Assembly (NCBI GenBank): GCA_051155775.1
Contig: DAXETV010000024.1
Coordinates: forward strand, 1 to 64,000
Reading direction: 5' to 3'
Length of the DNA stretch: 64,000 bases
Source: CAYSCZ01 sp051155775
Lineage (GTDB): Bacteria > Bacteroidota > Bacteroidia > Cytophagales > Cyclobacteriaceae
The position numbers and the translations under genes are program-made. Below the pieces are notes generated by a model. The model saw nothing but the letters and a program-made list of their open reading frames with translations. It was not told the origin of the DNA and did not search any database. This document shows, piece after piece, positions 25,028 through 33,207 of the stretch (position 1 is the first letter of the stretch; every line of letters starts with the position of its first letter).

Positions 25028-26221
25028 ATGAAAGTTGCTGAAAAGTATACCGTTGATGAATTAGGTTATTATGGGCAGTTTGGTGGTTCTTACATACCTG
25101 AAATGCTCTATGCCAATATTGAGGAACTAAAAAACAATTACCTGAAAGTTTATCATGACGCAGACTTTCAAAAAGAATTTAAGCACCTTTTAAAAGAATT
25201 TGTTGGCAGACCTACCCCATTATACTTTGCTAAAAGATTATCTGATCAATACAATGCAAAAATCTATCTGAAAAGAGAGGATTTATGCCATACAGGAGCT
25301 CATAAAATTAACAACACTATTGGTCAGATTCTTCTGGCACAGAGATTGGGAAAGAAAAAAATTATCGCAGAAACCGGTGCTGGGCAACATGGCGTAGCAA
25401 CTGCTACTGTCTGCGCCTTGATGGGTGTTCCTTGTATCGTTTACATGGGTGAACTGGATATGCAACGACAGCGTCCTAACGTGGAAAGAATGAGAATTCT
25501 GGGCGCTACGGTAAAACCAGCGACCAGTGGCAGCAAAACCCTAAAAGATGCAACCAATGAAGCTATGCGCCACTGGATCAATAATCCCGAGGATACCCAT
25601 TATATTATCGGATCCGTTGTAGGGCCTCATCCGTTTCCCGACATGGTGGCTAAATTTCAGTCGGTCATCAGTGAAGAAATAAAAACTCAGCTAGTTGAAA
25701 AGGAAGGCCGGGGAGCCCCTGATTATTTAGTAGCCTGTGTCGGTGGTGGCAGTAACGCCATCGGAACCTACTACCACTACCTTGAAAATGAAGAAGTTAA
25801 CCTGATCTCTGTAGAAGCTGCCGGCGAAGGGGTTACCAGTGGTAAATCTGCGGCAACCACAGCCCTGGGAAGCATGGGCGTGCTACACGGAAGTAAGACC
25901 CTGCTAATGCAAACTGAAGATGGACAGGTCACTGAGCCACATTCTATATCAGCAGGACTGGATTACCCGGGTATAGGGCCCGTTCATGCACACTTATTTA
26001 AAACAAAAAGAGCTGAATTCTATGCCGTTACCGATGAAGAGGCAATGAAAGCCGGTATAGAGCTAAGCCGAACGGAAGGCATTATTCCCGCCATTGAAAC
26101 TGCCCACGCTTTTGCCGTGCTTAAGAAAATTCCTTTCAAACAAAGCGATGTTGTAGTAATAAACCTATCCGGAAGAGGAGATAAGGACCTGGAAACTTAC
26201 ATTAAGTGGGGTAAGTACTAA
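25028..26221 (+). CDS. trpB: tryptophan synthase beta chain
   Basis: 397 residues, normal length. It joins indole and serine using PLP. The PLP Lys lies in GAHKINNT, the phosphate-binding loop is VGGGSNAIG, and the Asp/Glu region GAGQHGVATATV is conserved. This is the TrpB1 type that pairs with TrpA. It overlaps trpA by 1 bp (ATG of trpA in the stop region), consistent with equal synthesis of the alpha and beta subunits. Confidence 0.96.
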   Translation: MKVAEKYTVDELGYYGQFGGSYIPEMLYANIEELKNNYLKVYHDADFQKEFKHLLKEFVGRPTPLYFAKRLSDQYNAKIYLKREDLCHTGAHKINNTIGQILLAQRLGKKKIIAETGAGQHGVATATVCALMGVPCIVYMGELDMQRQRPNVERMRILGATVKPATSGSKTLKDATNEAMRHWINNPEDTHYIIGSVVGPHPFPDMVAKFQSVISEEIKTQLVEKEGRGAPDYLVACVGGGSNAIGTYYHYLENEEVNLISVEAAGEGVTSGKSAATTALGSMGVLHGSKTLLMQTEDGQVTEPHSISAGLDYPGIGPVHAHLFKTKRAEFYAVTDEEAMKAGIELSRTEGIIPAIETAHAFAVLKKIPFKQSDVVVINLSGRGDKDLETYIKWGKY

Positions 26222-27021
26222 TGCAAAGATTAAAATCACTTTTCATTAAAAAAACAAAAAAGATATTGAGTGTATTCTTCACCGCAGGATATCCAAACCT
26301 TGAAGATACCCTTTCTATAATTAAGGAACTTGAGCGCTCCGGCGTTGACCTTATCGAGATAGGAATACCCTTTTCAGACCCGATCGCTGATGGCACTACT
26401 ATACAAAATAGCAGCAACATTGCTTTAAGCAATGGTATGAGGCTATCCATACTTTTTGATCAATTATCCAAAATTCGTAAGCACTGCCAAATCCCTTTAG
26501 TCATGATGGGTTATCTCAACCCGGTGATCCAGTATGGTTTTGACCGGTTTTGTGAGGATTGTGACCGTGTTGGGATAGACGGTGTCATTTTGCCTGATCT
26601 CCCGATACATGATTACTTAAATCATTACAAACCACTCTTAGCAAAGAATGGGATAGAAAATATATTTTTGATTACACCACAAACATCGGAAGAAAGAATT
26701 AAAACAATCGATGAAAACACCAATAGCTTCATTTACGCTGTCTCATCACACAGCACTACCGGTGTTAAATCAGGTTTTGATCAATATCAGATAGAATATT
26801 TCAAGCGATTGCAAAATATGAACCTTAAAAACCCATTTTTAATCGGGTTTGGTATCTCAGACAATTATTCATTTGAAACGGCTTGCCAATATGCCAACGG
26901 TGCGATCATCGGAAGTGCTTTTATTAAACAAATTGCAAATTCATCTGATATAAAGTCTGATGTTAACAGATTTATTTTTTCCATACTAAATAGTGATAAT
27001 ATAATAAACGAGCAAAAATGA
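26221..27021 (+). CDS. trpA: tryptophan synthase alpha chain
   Basis: 266 residues, a barrel that cleaves indole glycerol phosphate. The catalytic Glu is in LIEIGIPFSDPIADG and the catalytic Asp in VILPDLPIHDY. The phosphate site GFGIS and IIGSAF are present. It overlaps trpB by 1 bp and the following DAHP synthase gene by 4 bp. Confidence 0.95.
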   Translation: MQRLKSLFIKKTKKILSVFFTAGYPNLEDTLSIIKELERSGVDLIEIGIPFSDPIADGTTIQNSSNIALSNGMRLSILFDQLSKIRKHCQIPLVMMGYLNPVIQYGFDRFCEDCDRVGIDGVILPDLPIHDYLNHYKPLLAKNGIENIFLITPQTSEERIKTIDENTNSFIYAVSSHSTTGVKSGFDQYQIEYFKRLQNMNLKNPFLIGFGISDNYSFETACQYANGAIIGSAFIKQIANSSDIKSDVNRFIFSILNSDNIINEQK

Positions 27022-28028
27022 TCATTCAATTTCAGGAAGGTGCCGGCCAATCCCTAAAATCTGCTATATCCGAAAAGCTTAAGTCACTGAAATACAAGCC
27101 CAGGAAAGTTATCACCCAAAAGGGAGAATACATCATTGGTATTGGAAAAGCTCCCCTGGATATCAGGGAAATAGGCCAGATGGAGGGCATCAAAGACATT
27201 CACATTGTCTCGGACAACTATAAATTAGTCTCCAAGAAATGGAAAGTAAATCCTACCACCATCAACCTTGGTGATGGCGTTCGCATCGGACATCAGGATT
27301 TTTCTGTTATGGCCGGACCATGCTCCATTGAAGGTGAAGAAAATATTTTGGGCACCATCAACTTCCTAAAAGAAAATGGAATAAAAATAATGAGGGGAGG
27401 TGTGTACAAACCCAGAAGTTCACCTTACTCCTTCAGGGGCTTAGGAATAGATGGTTTAAAAAAATGGCATGAGTTGGCCCATAAAAACGGCATAAAAATC
27501 ATAACTGAAGTGATGCAGGTATCTCAAATAGAAGCAATGCATGATTATGTAGATATTTTTCAGGTTGGCGCCCGGAATACCCAGAATTTCAACCTATTGG
27601 ATGAACTTGGTAAGGTCGACAAACCTGTGATGATCAAGCGTGGCATATCCGGAACCATTGATGAGCTACTTCAGAGTGCTGAGTATGTGTTCTCCGGAGG
27701 TAATGAAAAGTTGCTCCTTTGCGAAAGAGGCATCAGAACATTCGAAAAAGCCAGTAGAAATACCTTCGATATTAATGCCATACCCATTCTAAAAGATAAG
27801 AGCCACCTTCCTGTAATAGCTGATCCCTCACATGGTATCGGTCTGAGGGATTATATTGGTTCGGTAACATTGGCTGCAGTGGCAGCCGGTGCAGATGGTG
27901 TAATCCTGGAAACCCATAAAAAACCGGAAGAAGCTTACTCCGATGGCCAGCAAACGCTGGACTTTAATGAAATGGCTCGACTTAATGATGCTATTGAAGA
28001 ATTGATAAAATTCAGAAGGCTTATTTAA
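27018..28028 (+). CDS. aroF: DAHP synthase with N-terminal regulatory domain, in the trp operon
   Basis: 336 residues, a type I-beta 3-deoxy-7-phosphoheptulonate synthase, the first step of the shikimate pathway. Residues 1-70 form a ferredoxin/ACT-like domain, as in the Thermotoga enzyme, where it mediates feedback control. The catalytic barrel shows MAGPCSIEGEE, RGGVYKPRSSPYSF, VGARN and DPSHGIG. A 4-bp overlap with trpA makes it the last gene of the attenuated trp operon. Carbon entry for tryptophan is therefore probably controlled with the Trp enzymes. A second, different DAHP synthase is at 57.5 kb. Confidence 0.92.
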   Translation: MIIQFQEGAGQSLKSAISEKLKSLKYKPRKVITQKGEYIIGIGKAPLDIREIGQMEGIKDIHIVSDNYKLVSKKWKVNPTTINLGDGVRIGHQDFSVMAGPCSIEGEENILGTINFLKENGIKIMRGGVYKPRSSPYSFRGLGIDGLKKWHELAHKNGIKIITEVMQVSQIEAMHDYVDIFQVGARNTQNFNLLDELGKVDKPVMIKRGISGTIDELLQSAEYVFSGGNEKLLLCERGIRTFEKASRNTFDINAIPILKDKSHLPVIADPSHGIGLRDYIGSVTLAAVAAGADGVILETHKKPEEAYSDGQQTLDFNEMARLNDAIEELIKFRRLI

Positions 28029-28093
28029 ATATTTTAATATAACCTGTAGGTTTTTAGCTGATTATTATCATTTTTTTAAATACAAGAGAGACT

Positions 28094-28101
28094 TATTTTT
28101 G
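28094..28101 (+). promoter_or_regulatory. -7 promoter element of phhA
   Basis: TATTTTTG is a perfect TAnnTTTG element. No TTG-type -33 element is seen at the right spacing. It leaves about 40 nt of untranslated leader before phhA. Confidence 0.5.
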
Positions 28102-28143
28102 CAAGCAGTAACGTATATATGTTAAAATCAGTATTAGAATAAT

Positions 28144-28893
28144 ATGAGACAGATATATGAAAATTATACAGCCGAGGACCAGAAAGTCTGGAAAATATTA
28201 TTTGAACGTCAGATCATAAAACTTCCTGATGCGGCATCAAAAGATCATCTTAGAGGTCTTGAAAAAATTAACTTCACGGCTGATAGGATACCAAACTTCG
28301 AAGAAACGAATGAAATACTGACTAAACTGACCGGTTGGAAGCTGGCAGTGGTGCCGGGCATTGTGCCTGATTACACTTTTTTTCAATTAATGTCTAATAG
28401 AAACTTTCCAGCCACCACCTGGCTAAGAAAAATAGATGAACTTGACTATTTGCAGGAGCCCGACATGTTCCATGATGTATTTGCGCATGTCCCACTCCTA
28501 ACAAACCAAAACTTTGTTAATTTCCTTGAAGAATTAAGTAAGATCGGTCTTGAATACACCGGGGATGACTATGCAATAGAGATACTGTCCAGAATCTACT
28601 GGTTTACCGTAGAATTTGGATTAATCAGGGAAAATGGAAGGTTACGGATATATGGAGCAGGGATACTATCCTCTGCAGGCGAAACGGAGTTTTGCTTGAG
28701 CGACAAACCTTTACACTTTGAATTTAATGTAAAGCAAATTGCTGAAACAGAATACAGGAAAGATATTTTTCAAGATAGATATTTCATAATCGACTCATAC
28801 GAACAGTTATATAACTCCATTCCTGCGATCCGGGATACAGTCAAAAATATGGCTATAAACCATAAAAAAGAGCAATCATTAGTGTTAGGCTAA
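28144..28893 (+). CDS. phhA: phenylalanine 4-monooxygenase
   Basis: 249 residues, the single-domain bacterial pterin-dependent aromatic amino acid hydroxylase, without the N-terminal ACT domain of animal enzymes. The iron facial triad is visible: H110 and H115 in FHDVFAHVPL and E157 in WFTVEFG. It makes tyrosine from phenylalanine. It has its own promoter between the trp operon and hisH. Tyrosine or tryptophan hydroxylase activity cannot be excluded from sequence, but Phe is usual for bacterial forms. Pterin genes are not nearby. Confidence 0.9.
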   Translation: MRQIYENYTAEDQKVWKILFERQIIKLPDAASKDHLRGLEKINFTADRIPNFEETNEILTKLTGWKLAVVPGIVPDYTFFQLMSNRNFPATTWLRKIDELDYLQEPDMFHDVFAHVPLLTNQNFVNFLEELSKIGLEYTGDDYAIEILSRIYWFTVEFGLIRENGRLRIYGAGILSSAGETEFCLSDKPLHFEFNVKQIAETEYRKDIFQDRYFIIDSYEQLYNSIPAIRDTVKNMAINHKKEQSLVLG

Positions 28894-28915
28894 AAATATT
28901 TTATTCAATTTAGGG

Positions 28916-28944
28916 GGTGTGAATTTTTTCTTTCACAGCCTTTT
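28916..28944 (+). terminator. terminator-like hairpin directly upstream of hisH
   Basis: GGTGTGAA and TTCACAGCC form a stem of about 8 bp with one bulge and an 8-nt T-rich loop, followed by TTTT. It ends 2-3 bp before the hisH start region (ATG at 28947). It may end phhA transcripts or act as an attenuator, but no leader peptide was found. Confidence 0.4.
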
Positions 28945-28946
28945 AT

Positions 28947-29537
28947 ATGCGAGTTGCTGTTGTAAAATATAATGCCGGAAATATTCAATCGCTGATTTTT
29001 GCCTTGGAGCGATTGGGTGTAAACCCAATCTTAACTGACGATCCCGAAACAATCAAGTCAGCAGATAAGGTCACTTTTCCAGGCCAGGGGGAAGCTAGCT
29101 CTGCCATGAAATATCTGAGAACCAAAAACCTGGACAAACTTTTAATATCACTAAAGCAGCCATTCTTAGGTATTTGCCTTGGACTGCAGCTAATGTGCAG
29201 GCATTCGGAAGAAAATGACACGGATTGCCTCGGAATTTTTGATATAAATGTGAAAAGATTTAAGCCGGATGCGATAAATAAAGTACCGCATATGGGGTGG
29301 AACACAATCTTTGATCTTCGTTCCCCACTATTTGAAGGTATTCCATCCGATAGTTATTTGTACTACGTGCATAGTTATTATGCTGAAATTAATAAACATG
29401 CCATAGCCACCACGAACTATAATGTAGACTTTAGTGCGGCAATTCATAACAGAAATTATTATGCCCTTCAGGCCCATCCTGAAAAGAGTGCAGATGTAGG
29501 ACTGCAGATCATTAAAAACTTCCTTTCCTTAAAGTAA
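28947..29537 (+). CDS. hisH: imidazole glycerol phosphate synthase glutaminase subunit
   Basis: 196 residues, class I amidotransferase. The nucleophile is in GICLGLQLMC, and the His/Glu pair in ALQAHPEKS. It supplies ammonia to HisF. It is separated from hisA-hisF-hisIE by tpx and a 729-bp gene-free stretch. In most genomes it lies directly before hisA, so the cluster looks interrupted. Confidence 0.93.
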   Translation: MRVAVVKYNAGNIQSLIFALERLGVNPILTDDPETIKSADKVTFPGQGEASSAMKYLRTKNLDKLLISLKQPFLGICLGLQLMCRHSEENDTDCLGIFDINVKRFKPDAINKVPHMGWNTIFDLRSPLFEGIPSDSYLYYVHSYYAEINKHAIATTNYNVDFSAAIHNRNYYALQAHPEKSADVGLQIIKNFLSLK

Positions 29538-29827
29538 CACAAGGACGCGCCTATCGAATGAAAAAGATGGCCTTGGAAAAAATATTAAAGCATTCTATCA
29601 ACTATATTAACCGCCTTTTAATAAGTTAATAATATGATAAAATTGAAATTGAACTTAAAGATTAAATGAAATACATTGGAGCAGTAGATCCAATATATAT
29701 TGCAATCTTTTGGCAATTAGGGAGATCACTAAAGGATAACCCAATAAATTTATAGAGATATGAGTATTATTTGAATTCTTTCACAACTTTGTGCACGATA
29801 ATATAGTTAATCATAAAAATCCAAATT
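29538..29827. other. gene-free gap
   Basis: AT-rich sequence with no frame, hairpin or repeat that I can support. It must hold the tpx promoter, but no clean TAnnTTTG element with a -33 partner was found. Confidence 0.4.
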
Positions 29828-30328
29828 ATGGCTACAGTTACACTTGGCGGGTCACCCGTCAATACCTACAGCGATCTCCCATCAATTGGCAGTAAAGCAC
29901 CAGGTTTTACACTTACAAAAAATGATCTGTCTCAGGTGAGCCTTTCTGACTTTGATGGCAAGAGCATCATACTCAATATATTCCCGAGCATAGATACAGG
30001 CGTCTGTGCTACTTCTACCAGAACGTTTAACCAGAAAGTAGCAAGCCTCGAAAATGCGATGGTACTATGCATTTCAGCAGATTTACCTTTTGCACATAGC
30101 AGGTTCTGTGAAGCAGAAGGTATCGAAGAAGCAATTACACTTTCCACTTTCAGAGATGGAGGAGCATTTGCGAAAGCTTACGGCACACTATTAGTTGATG
30201 GTGGCTTTGCAGGGCTGAATGCGCGGGCCGTTGTGGTGATTGGCGCAGACGGCAATGTTGCTTATACAGAGCTGGTAAGTGAGATTGGTCAAGAGCCTGA
30301 CTATGATAGTGCTATAGCCGCACTATAG
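29828..30328 (+). CDS. tpx: thiol peroxidase (atypical 2-Cys peroxiredoxin)
   Basis: 166 residues, full length. The peroxidatic Cys is C60 in TGVCATST and the resolving Cys is C94 in SRFCEAEG, the standard Tpx spacing. It reduces hydroperoxides with electrons from thioredoxin. It lies between hisH and hisA but has no functional link with histidine synthesis; it is followed by a terminator. Confidence 0.95.
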   Translation: MATVTLGGSPVNTYSDLPSIGSKAPGFTLTKNDLSQVSLSDFDGKSIILNIFPSIDTGVCATSTRTFNQKVASLENAMVLCISADLPFAHSRFCEAEGIEEAITLSTFRDGGAFAKAYGTLLVDGGFAGLNARAVVVIGADGNVAYTELVSEIGQEPDYDSAIAAL

Positions 30329-30449
30329 TCCGTACCATAAAATATTTGAAGCCACATAACTTTTAATAATTTACTGAATTGAAATGAAGATGGTCTGAAT
30401 TCTTTTAGATACCAGGTCATTTGTGCTACTGCCAAAGTTTAATTTTTTC

Positions 30450-30515
30450 GGGCAACTCCGTAAACCAGGTGGATCCATCTACGCCTCTGGTCTTAGCCTT
30501 TCGCTGAGGCTTTTT
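30450..30515 (+). ncRNA. possible structured RNA ending in a terminator
   Basis: A GC-richer island in AT-rich DNA. Hairpin 1 pairs ACCAG (30464-30468) with CTGGT (30487-30491). Hairpin 2 is the terminator AGCCT (30495-30499)/AGGCT (30507-30511) with a T run. It may simply be the 3' end of tpx transcripts. I do not recognise a known RNA family. Confidence 0.25.
30495..30515 (+). terminator. intrinsic terminator after tpx
   Basis: 5-bp stem AGCCT/AGGCT, 7-nt loop, then five T residues. The stem is short, so moderate strength. Confidence 0.6.
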
Positions 30516-30770
30516 AATGAAAAAAGATTTAAGCCTGATAACGAAAAAAATTATCGGTGCCTTTAACAGGATAATTCATAGACGATAATATGCTTCCTTT
30601 CATTTTAGTACAAAATACAGCAAATAAGACCTTTTTACCCTCCATTTTTTCTGGCGTCACTGTGCTTTCATTCACTCTGGGGTTATTCATTTTTTGCTAA
30701 GCAGAACGTTAAGACCAGGTGAGTATCGAGGCCACCATTACAGGCAACTAGTCAATGTAAAATTCATAAG

Positions 30771-31019
30771 TTATTGATTTCGAATATTCTTGTAGTGGTA
30801 AAAATCGGAATCTATAGAGGCCGCTTCATGAATTTTAAGCTTTTCTGATAAAATTATTGATGAAGCATCTGCCAGGTCAATTGGTACATCCCGGTAATGC
30901 TATGCTAAAAATATTAATCGATCTATGTCCTCAGAGCCTATATTTTCTGTGAAAATACGGCCACGAGATAGTGTGGAAAACATAACATTATCAAATTCTA
31001 AGAAGGTAAAATATACTAT
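30771..31019 (-). pseudogene. decayed PIN-domain toxin gene (VapC-like)
   Basis: Read leftward, the frame encodes FLEFDNVMFSTLSRGR, then an in-frame TAG at 30900-30902, then HYRDVPIDLADASS, KLKIHEAASIDSDFYHYK and a natural stop at 30771. The second part is the characteristic C-terminal half of a PIN ribonuclease (D-x-x-L-A-D-A-S, then I-D-x-D-F). The N-terminus with the first acidic residue and any antitoxin gene are missing. It is therefore a remnant of a toxin-antitoxin pair, not an active toxin. Confidence 0.7.
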
Positions 31020-31057
31020 CTTTTCAGCTTTGTTGATTTTAATGATTTGATCATTCG

Positions 31058-31774
31058 ATGATAATAATTCCTGCAATCGATATAATTGATGGAAAGTGTG
31101 TGCGGTTGGAACAAGGTGATTTCAATAGGATAAAAAACTATAATTCCGATCCGTTAAATACCGCCCTGACCTATCAGGACCACGGCATAAAGCATCTCCA
31201 TCTGGTGGACCTGGATGCGGCAAAATCCAAACGATTGGTGCACACCAACATCGTTGAAGAAATCTGCAAGAAAACCACGCTTTCTATGGATTATGGAGGC
31301 GGTATATCAACAAAAGAAGATGTGGATATATTGCTTGGTAAAGGTGTTGACAAAGTGAATATTGGAAGCCTGGCCATACACAATCCTGATTTATTTAAAG
31401 ACTTACTCAGGATTTATTCAGGAGAAAGAATAATTCTCAGTGCGGATGTGAGGAATGAATCCATAGCGGTGAATGGTTGGCAGGAAACGACTGGAGACCA
31501 AATTTACCATGTGATTGAAAAGCATAAGCCTCATGGCCTTCAATATGTGGCATGCACAGATATCTCTAAAGATGGCTTGCTTTCTGGCCCATCTATAGAT
31601 TTGTATAAAAAGATATTGGAAAGTTTCGATACCAGGCTTATTGCCAGTGGAGGGATATCATCAATGGAAGACCTCCACGCATTGAAGGAAATTGGGTGCT
31701 ATGGCGCGATCATTGGTAAAGCATTGTACGAGCAAAAAATTACGCTAACAGAATTGTCTGCTTATGTTGACTAA
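31058..31774 (+). CDS. hisA: ProFAR isomerase
   Basis: 238 residues, a half-barrel duplication enzyme that isomerises ProFAR to PRFAR. The first catalytic Asp is in IIPAIDIIDGKCVRL and the second in CTDISKDG. The phosphate loops GGGIS and ASGGISS are intact. Its end overlaps hisF by 11 bp, so the two are translationally coupled. Confidence 0.95.
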   Translation: MIIIPAIDIIDGKCVRLEQGDFNRIKNYNSDPLNTALTYQDHGIKHLHLVDLDAAKSKRLVHTNIVEEICKKTTLSMDYGGGISTKEDVDILLGKGVDKVNIGSLAIHNPDLFKDLLRIYSGERIILSADVRNESIAVNGWQETTGDQIYHVIEKHKPHGLQYVACTDISKDGLLSGPSIDLYKKILESFDTRLIASGGISSMEDLHALKEIGCYGAIIGKALYEQKITLTELSAYVD

Positions 31775-32519
31775 AAGGATAATTGCCTGCCTGGACATTA
31801 AAGACGGTCGAACGGTGAAAGGAATCAATTTTGTGTCTATACGGGATGCGGGAGACCCGGTAGAACTAGGTTCCAAATATGCAAAAGAAAATATCGATGA
31901 GTTGGTATTTTTAGATATATCTGCTACCAATGAAAAAAGAAAAACCCTTGCTGAATTGGTAAAAAGGATAGCGGCGAATATCAACATACCATTTACGGTT
32001 GGCGGTGGCATCAGCTCAAGAGAGGATGTAAGTACTGTACTGGCAGCTGGTGCCGATAAAGTCTCTATAAATTCCGCTGCCGTCAAAAATCCAGGCCTGA
32101 TCAATGCTTTGAGTGCCGAATTTGGCAGTCAGTGCATCGTGGTGGCTATAGATTCAAAATTTATTGATGAAAATCATTTAGTACACACCCACGGTGGTAG
32201 TAAGCCAACGGACATTAATACCATCGAATGGGCACAGGAAGTTGAGCTCAGGGGTGCAGGCGAAATACTACTAACCTCGATGGATCATGATGGAACCAGG
32301 AGCGGATTTGCTAATGAGTTGACCAGCATGATCGCTTCCCTTGTGAGTATACCTGTAATAGCCTCGGGGGGCGGTGGAAAAATTGACCATTTCATAGATG
32401 TCTTTGAAAAGGGTAAAGCTGATGCAGCATTAGCTGCAAGTATCTTTCACTATCACGAAATACCTATCAGTAAGCTGAAGAGTGAATTATTTTCAGCCGG
32501 ATTATCAATCAGGACTTAA
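31764..32519 (+). CDS. hisF: imidazole glycerol phosphate synthase cyclase subunit
   Basis: 251 residues. The catalytic Asp residues lie in IIACLDIKDGRTVKG and LTSMDHDGTRSG. It uses ammonia from HisH to close the imidazole ring and releases AICAR. It overlaps hisA by 11 bp. HisH is encoded 2.2 kb upstream, so the two subunits are not in one continuous operon. Confidence 0.95.
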   Translation: MLTKRIIACLDIKDGRTVKGINFVSIRDAGDPVELGSKYAKENIDELVFLDISATNEKRKTLAELVKRIAANINIPFTVGGGISSREDVSTVLAAGADKVSINSAAVKNPGLINALSAEFGSQCIVVAIDSKFIDENHLVHTHGGSKPTDINTIEWAQEVELRGAGEILLTSMDHDGTRSGFANELTSMIASLVSIPVIASGGGGKIDHFIDVFEKGKADAALAASIFHYHEIPISKLKSELFSAGLSIRT

Positions 32520-32533
32520 ACTTTAAGCGATAA

Positions 32534-33127
32534 ATGTTAGACTTTGAAAAACATAATGGATTAATACCTGCGGTTATCCAGGACGCTGGATCCAATAAAG
32601 TACTCATGGTTGGTTTTATGAATAAAGAAGCTTATCGCAAAACAACTGAGTCAGGTTTGGTTACATTTTACAGCCGCTCACGCCAAGCCTTATGGGTAAA
32701 AGGAGAAACATCCGGAAACTACCTGCACGTATCTGAGGTTTTACCTGATTGTGATCAGGATACACTATTAATCAAAGCTATGCCAGACGGACCGGTATGC
32801 CACACCGGAACGGATACCTGCTTCAATGAAAAAAATGATGCACCGGACTTAAAGTTCTTATCTAAACTAACCGGGATAATTAAAGAAAGAAAAGATAATC
32901 CATCCACAAGCTCCTATACCACATCGTTATTCCAGAAAGGCAAAAATAAAATCGCGCAAAAAGTTGGCGAAGAGGCTGTTGAACTGGTGATTGAGGCCAT
33001 GGATAATGATGATGAACGCTTTCTCGAGGAAGCGGCAGATTTACTATTCCACTTGATGATCCTACTTGAAAATCGTAACTTCAGCCTACAGCACGTTAAT
33101 GAGATTCTTGAAAAAAGACATAATTAA
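32534..33127 (+). CDS. hisIE: phosphoribosyl-AMP cyclohydrolase / phosphoribosyl-ATP pyrophosphatase
   Basis: 197 residues, the bifunctional fusion that performs steps 2 and 3 of histidine synthesis. The HisI half (1-110) contains FYSRSRQALWVKGETSGN and the zinc region DCDQDT...CHTG...C. The HisE half (about 115-197) contains TSSYTTSLF and KVGEEAVELVIEA. It lies 14 bp after hisF. Confidence 0.95.
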   Translation: MLDFEKHNGLIPAVIQDAGSNKVLMVGFMNKEAYRKTTESGLVTFYSRSRQALWVKGETSGNYLHVSEVLPDCDQDTLLIKAMPDGPVCHTGTDTCFNEKNDAPDLKFLSKLTGIIKERKDNPSTSSYTTSLFQKGKNKIAQKVGEEAVELVIEAMDNDDERFLEEAADLLFHLMILLENRNFSLQHVNEILEKRHN

Positions 33128-33207
33128 TTCTTTTGGAAGTCTCTAATCCTCAACTATTTAAACTAACTGAAATTTTTCCTTACATTTAAGTAGAATAATA
33201 GATCCTT

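Larger units (their letters stand above)
30329..31057. other. 729-bp region without an intact gene
   Basis: The region contains, in order: a possible structured RNA and terminator (30450-30515), an unsupported 53-codon leftward frame (30529-30690) that I do not recognise, and a decayed PIN-domain gene (30771-31019). The pattern suggests an old insertion that has eroded between hisH/tpx and hisA. Confidence 0.6.

Noticed and set aside
28119..28142. Seven-codon upstream frame MLKSVLE ending 1 bp before the phhA start
   Set aside because: Its codons contain no Phe or Tyr, and such short frames occur often by chance in AT-rich leaders.
30529..30690. 53-codon leftward frame in the tpx-hisA gap
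   Set aside because: No recognisable domain, no operon partner and it reads through a terminator-bearing, decayed region.
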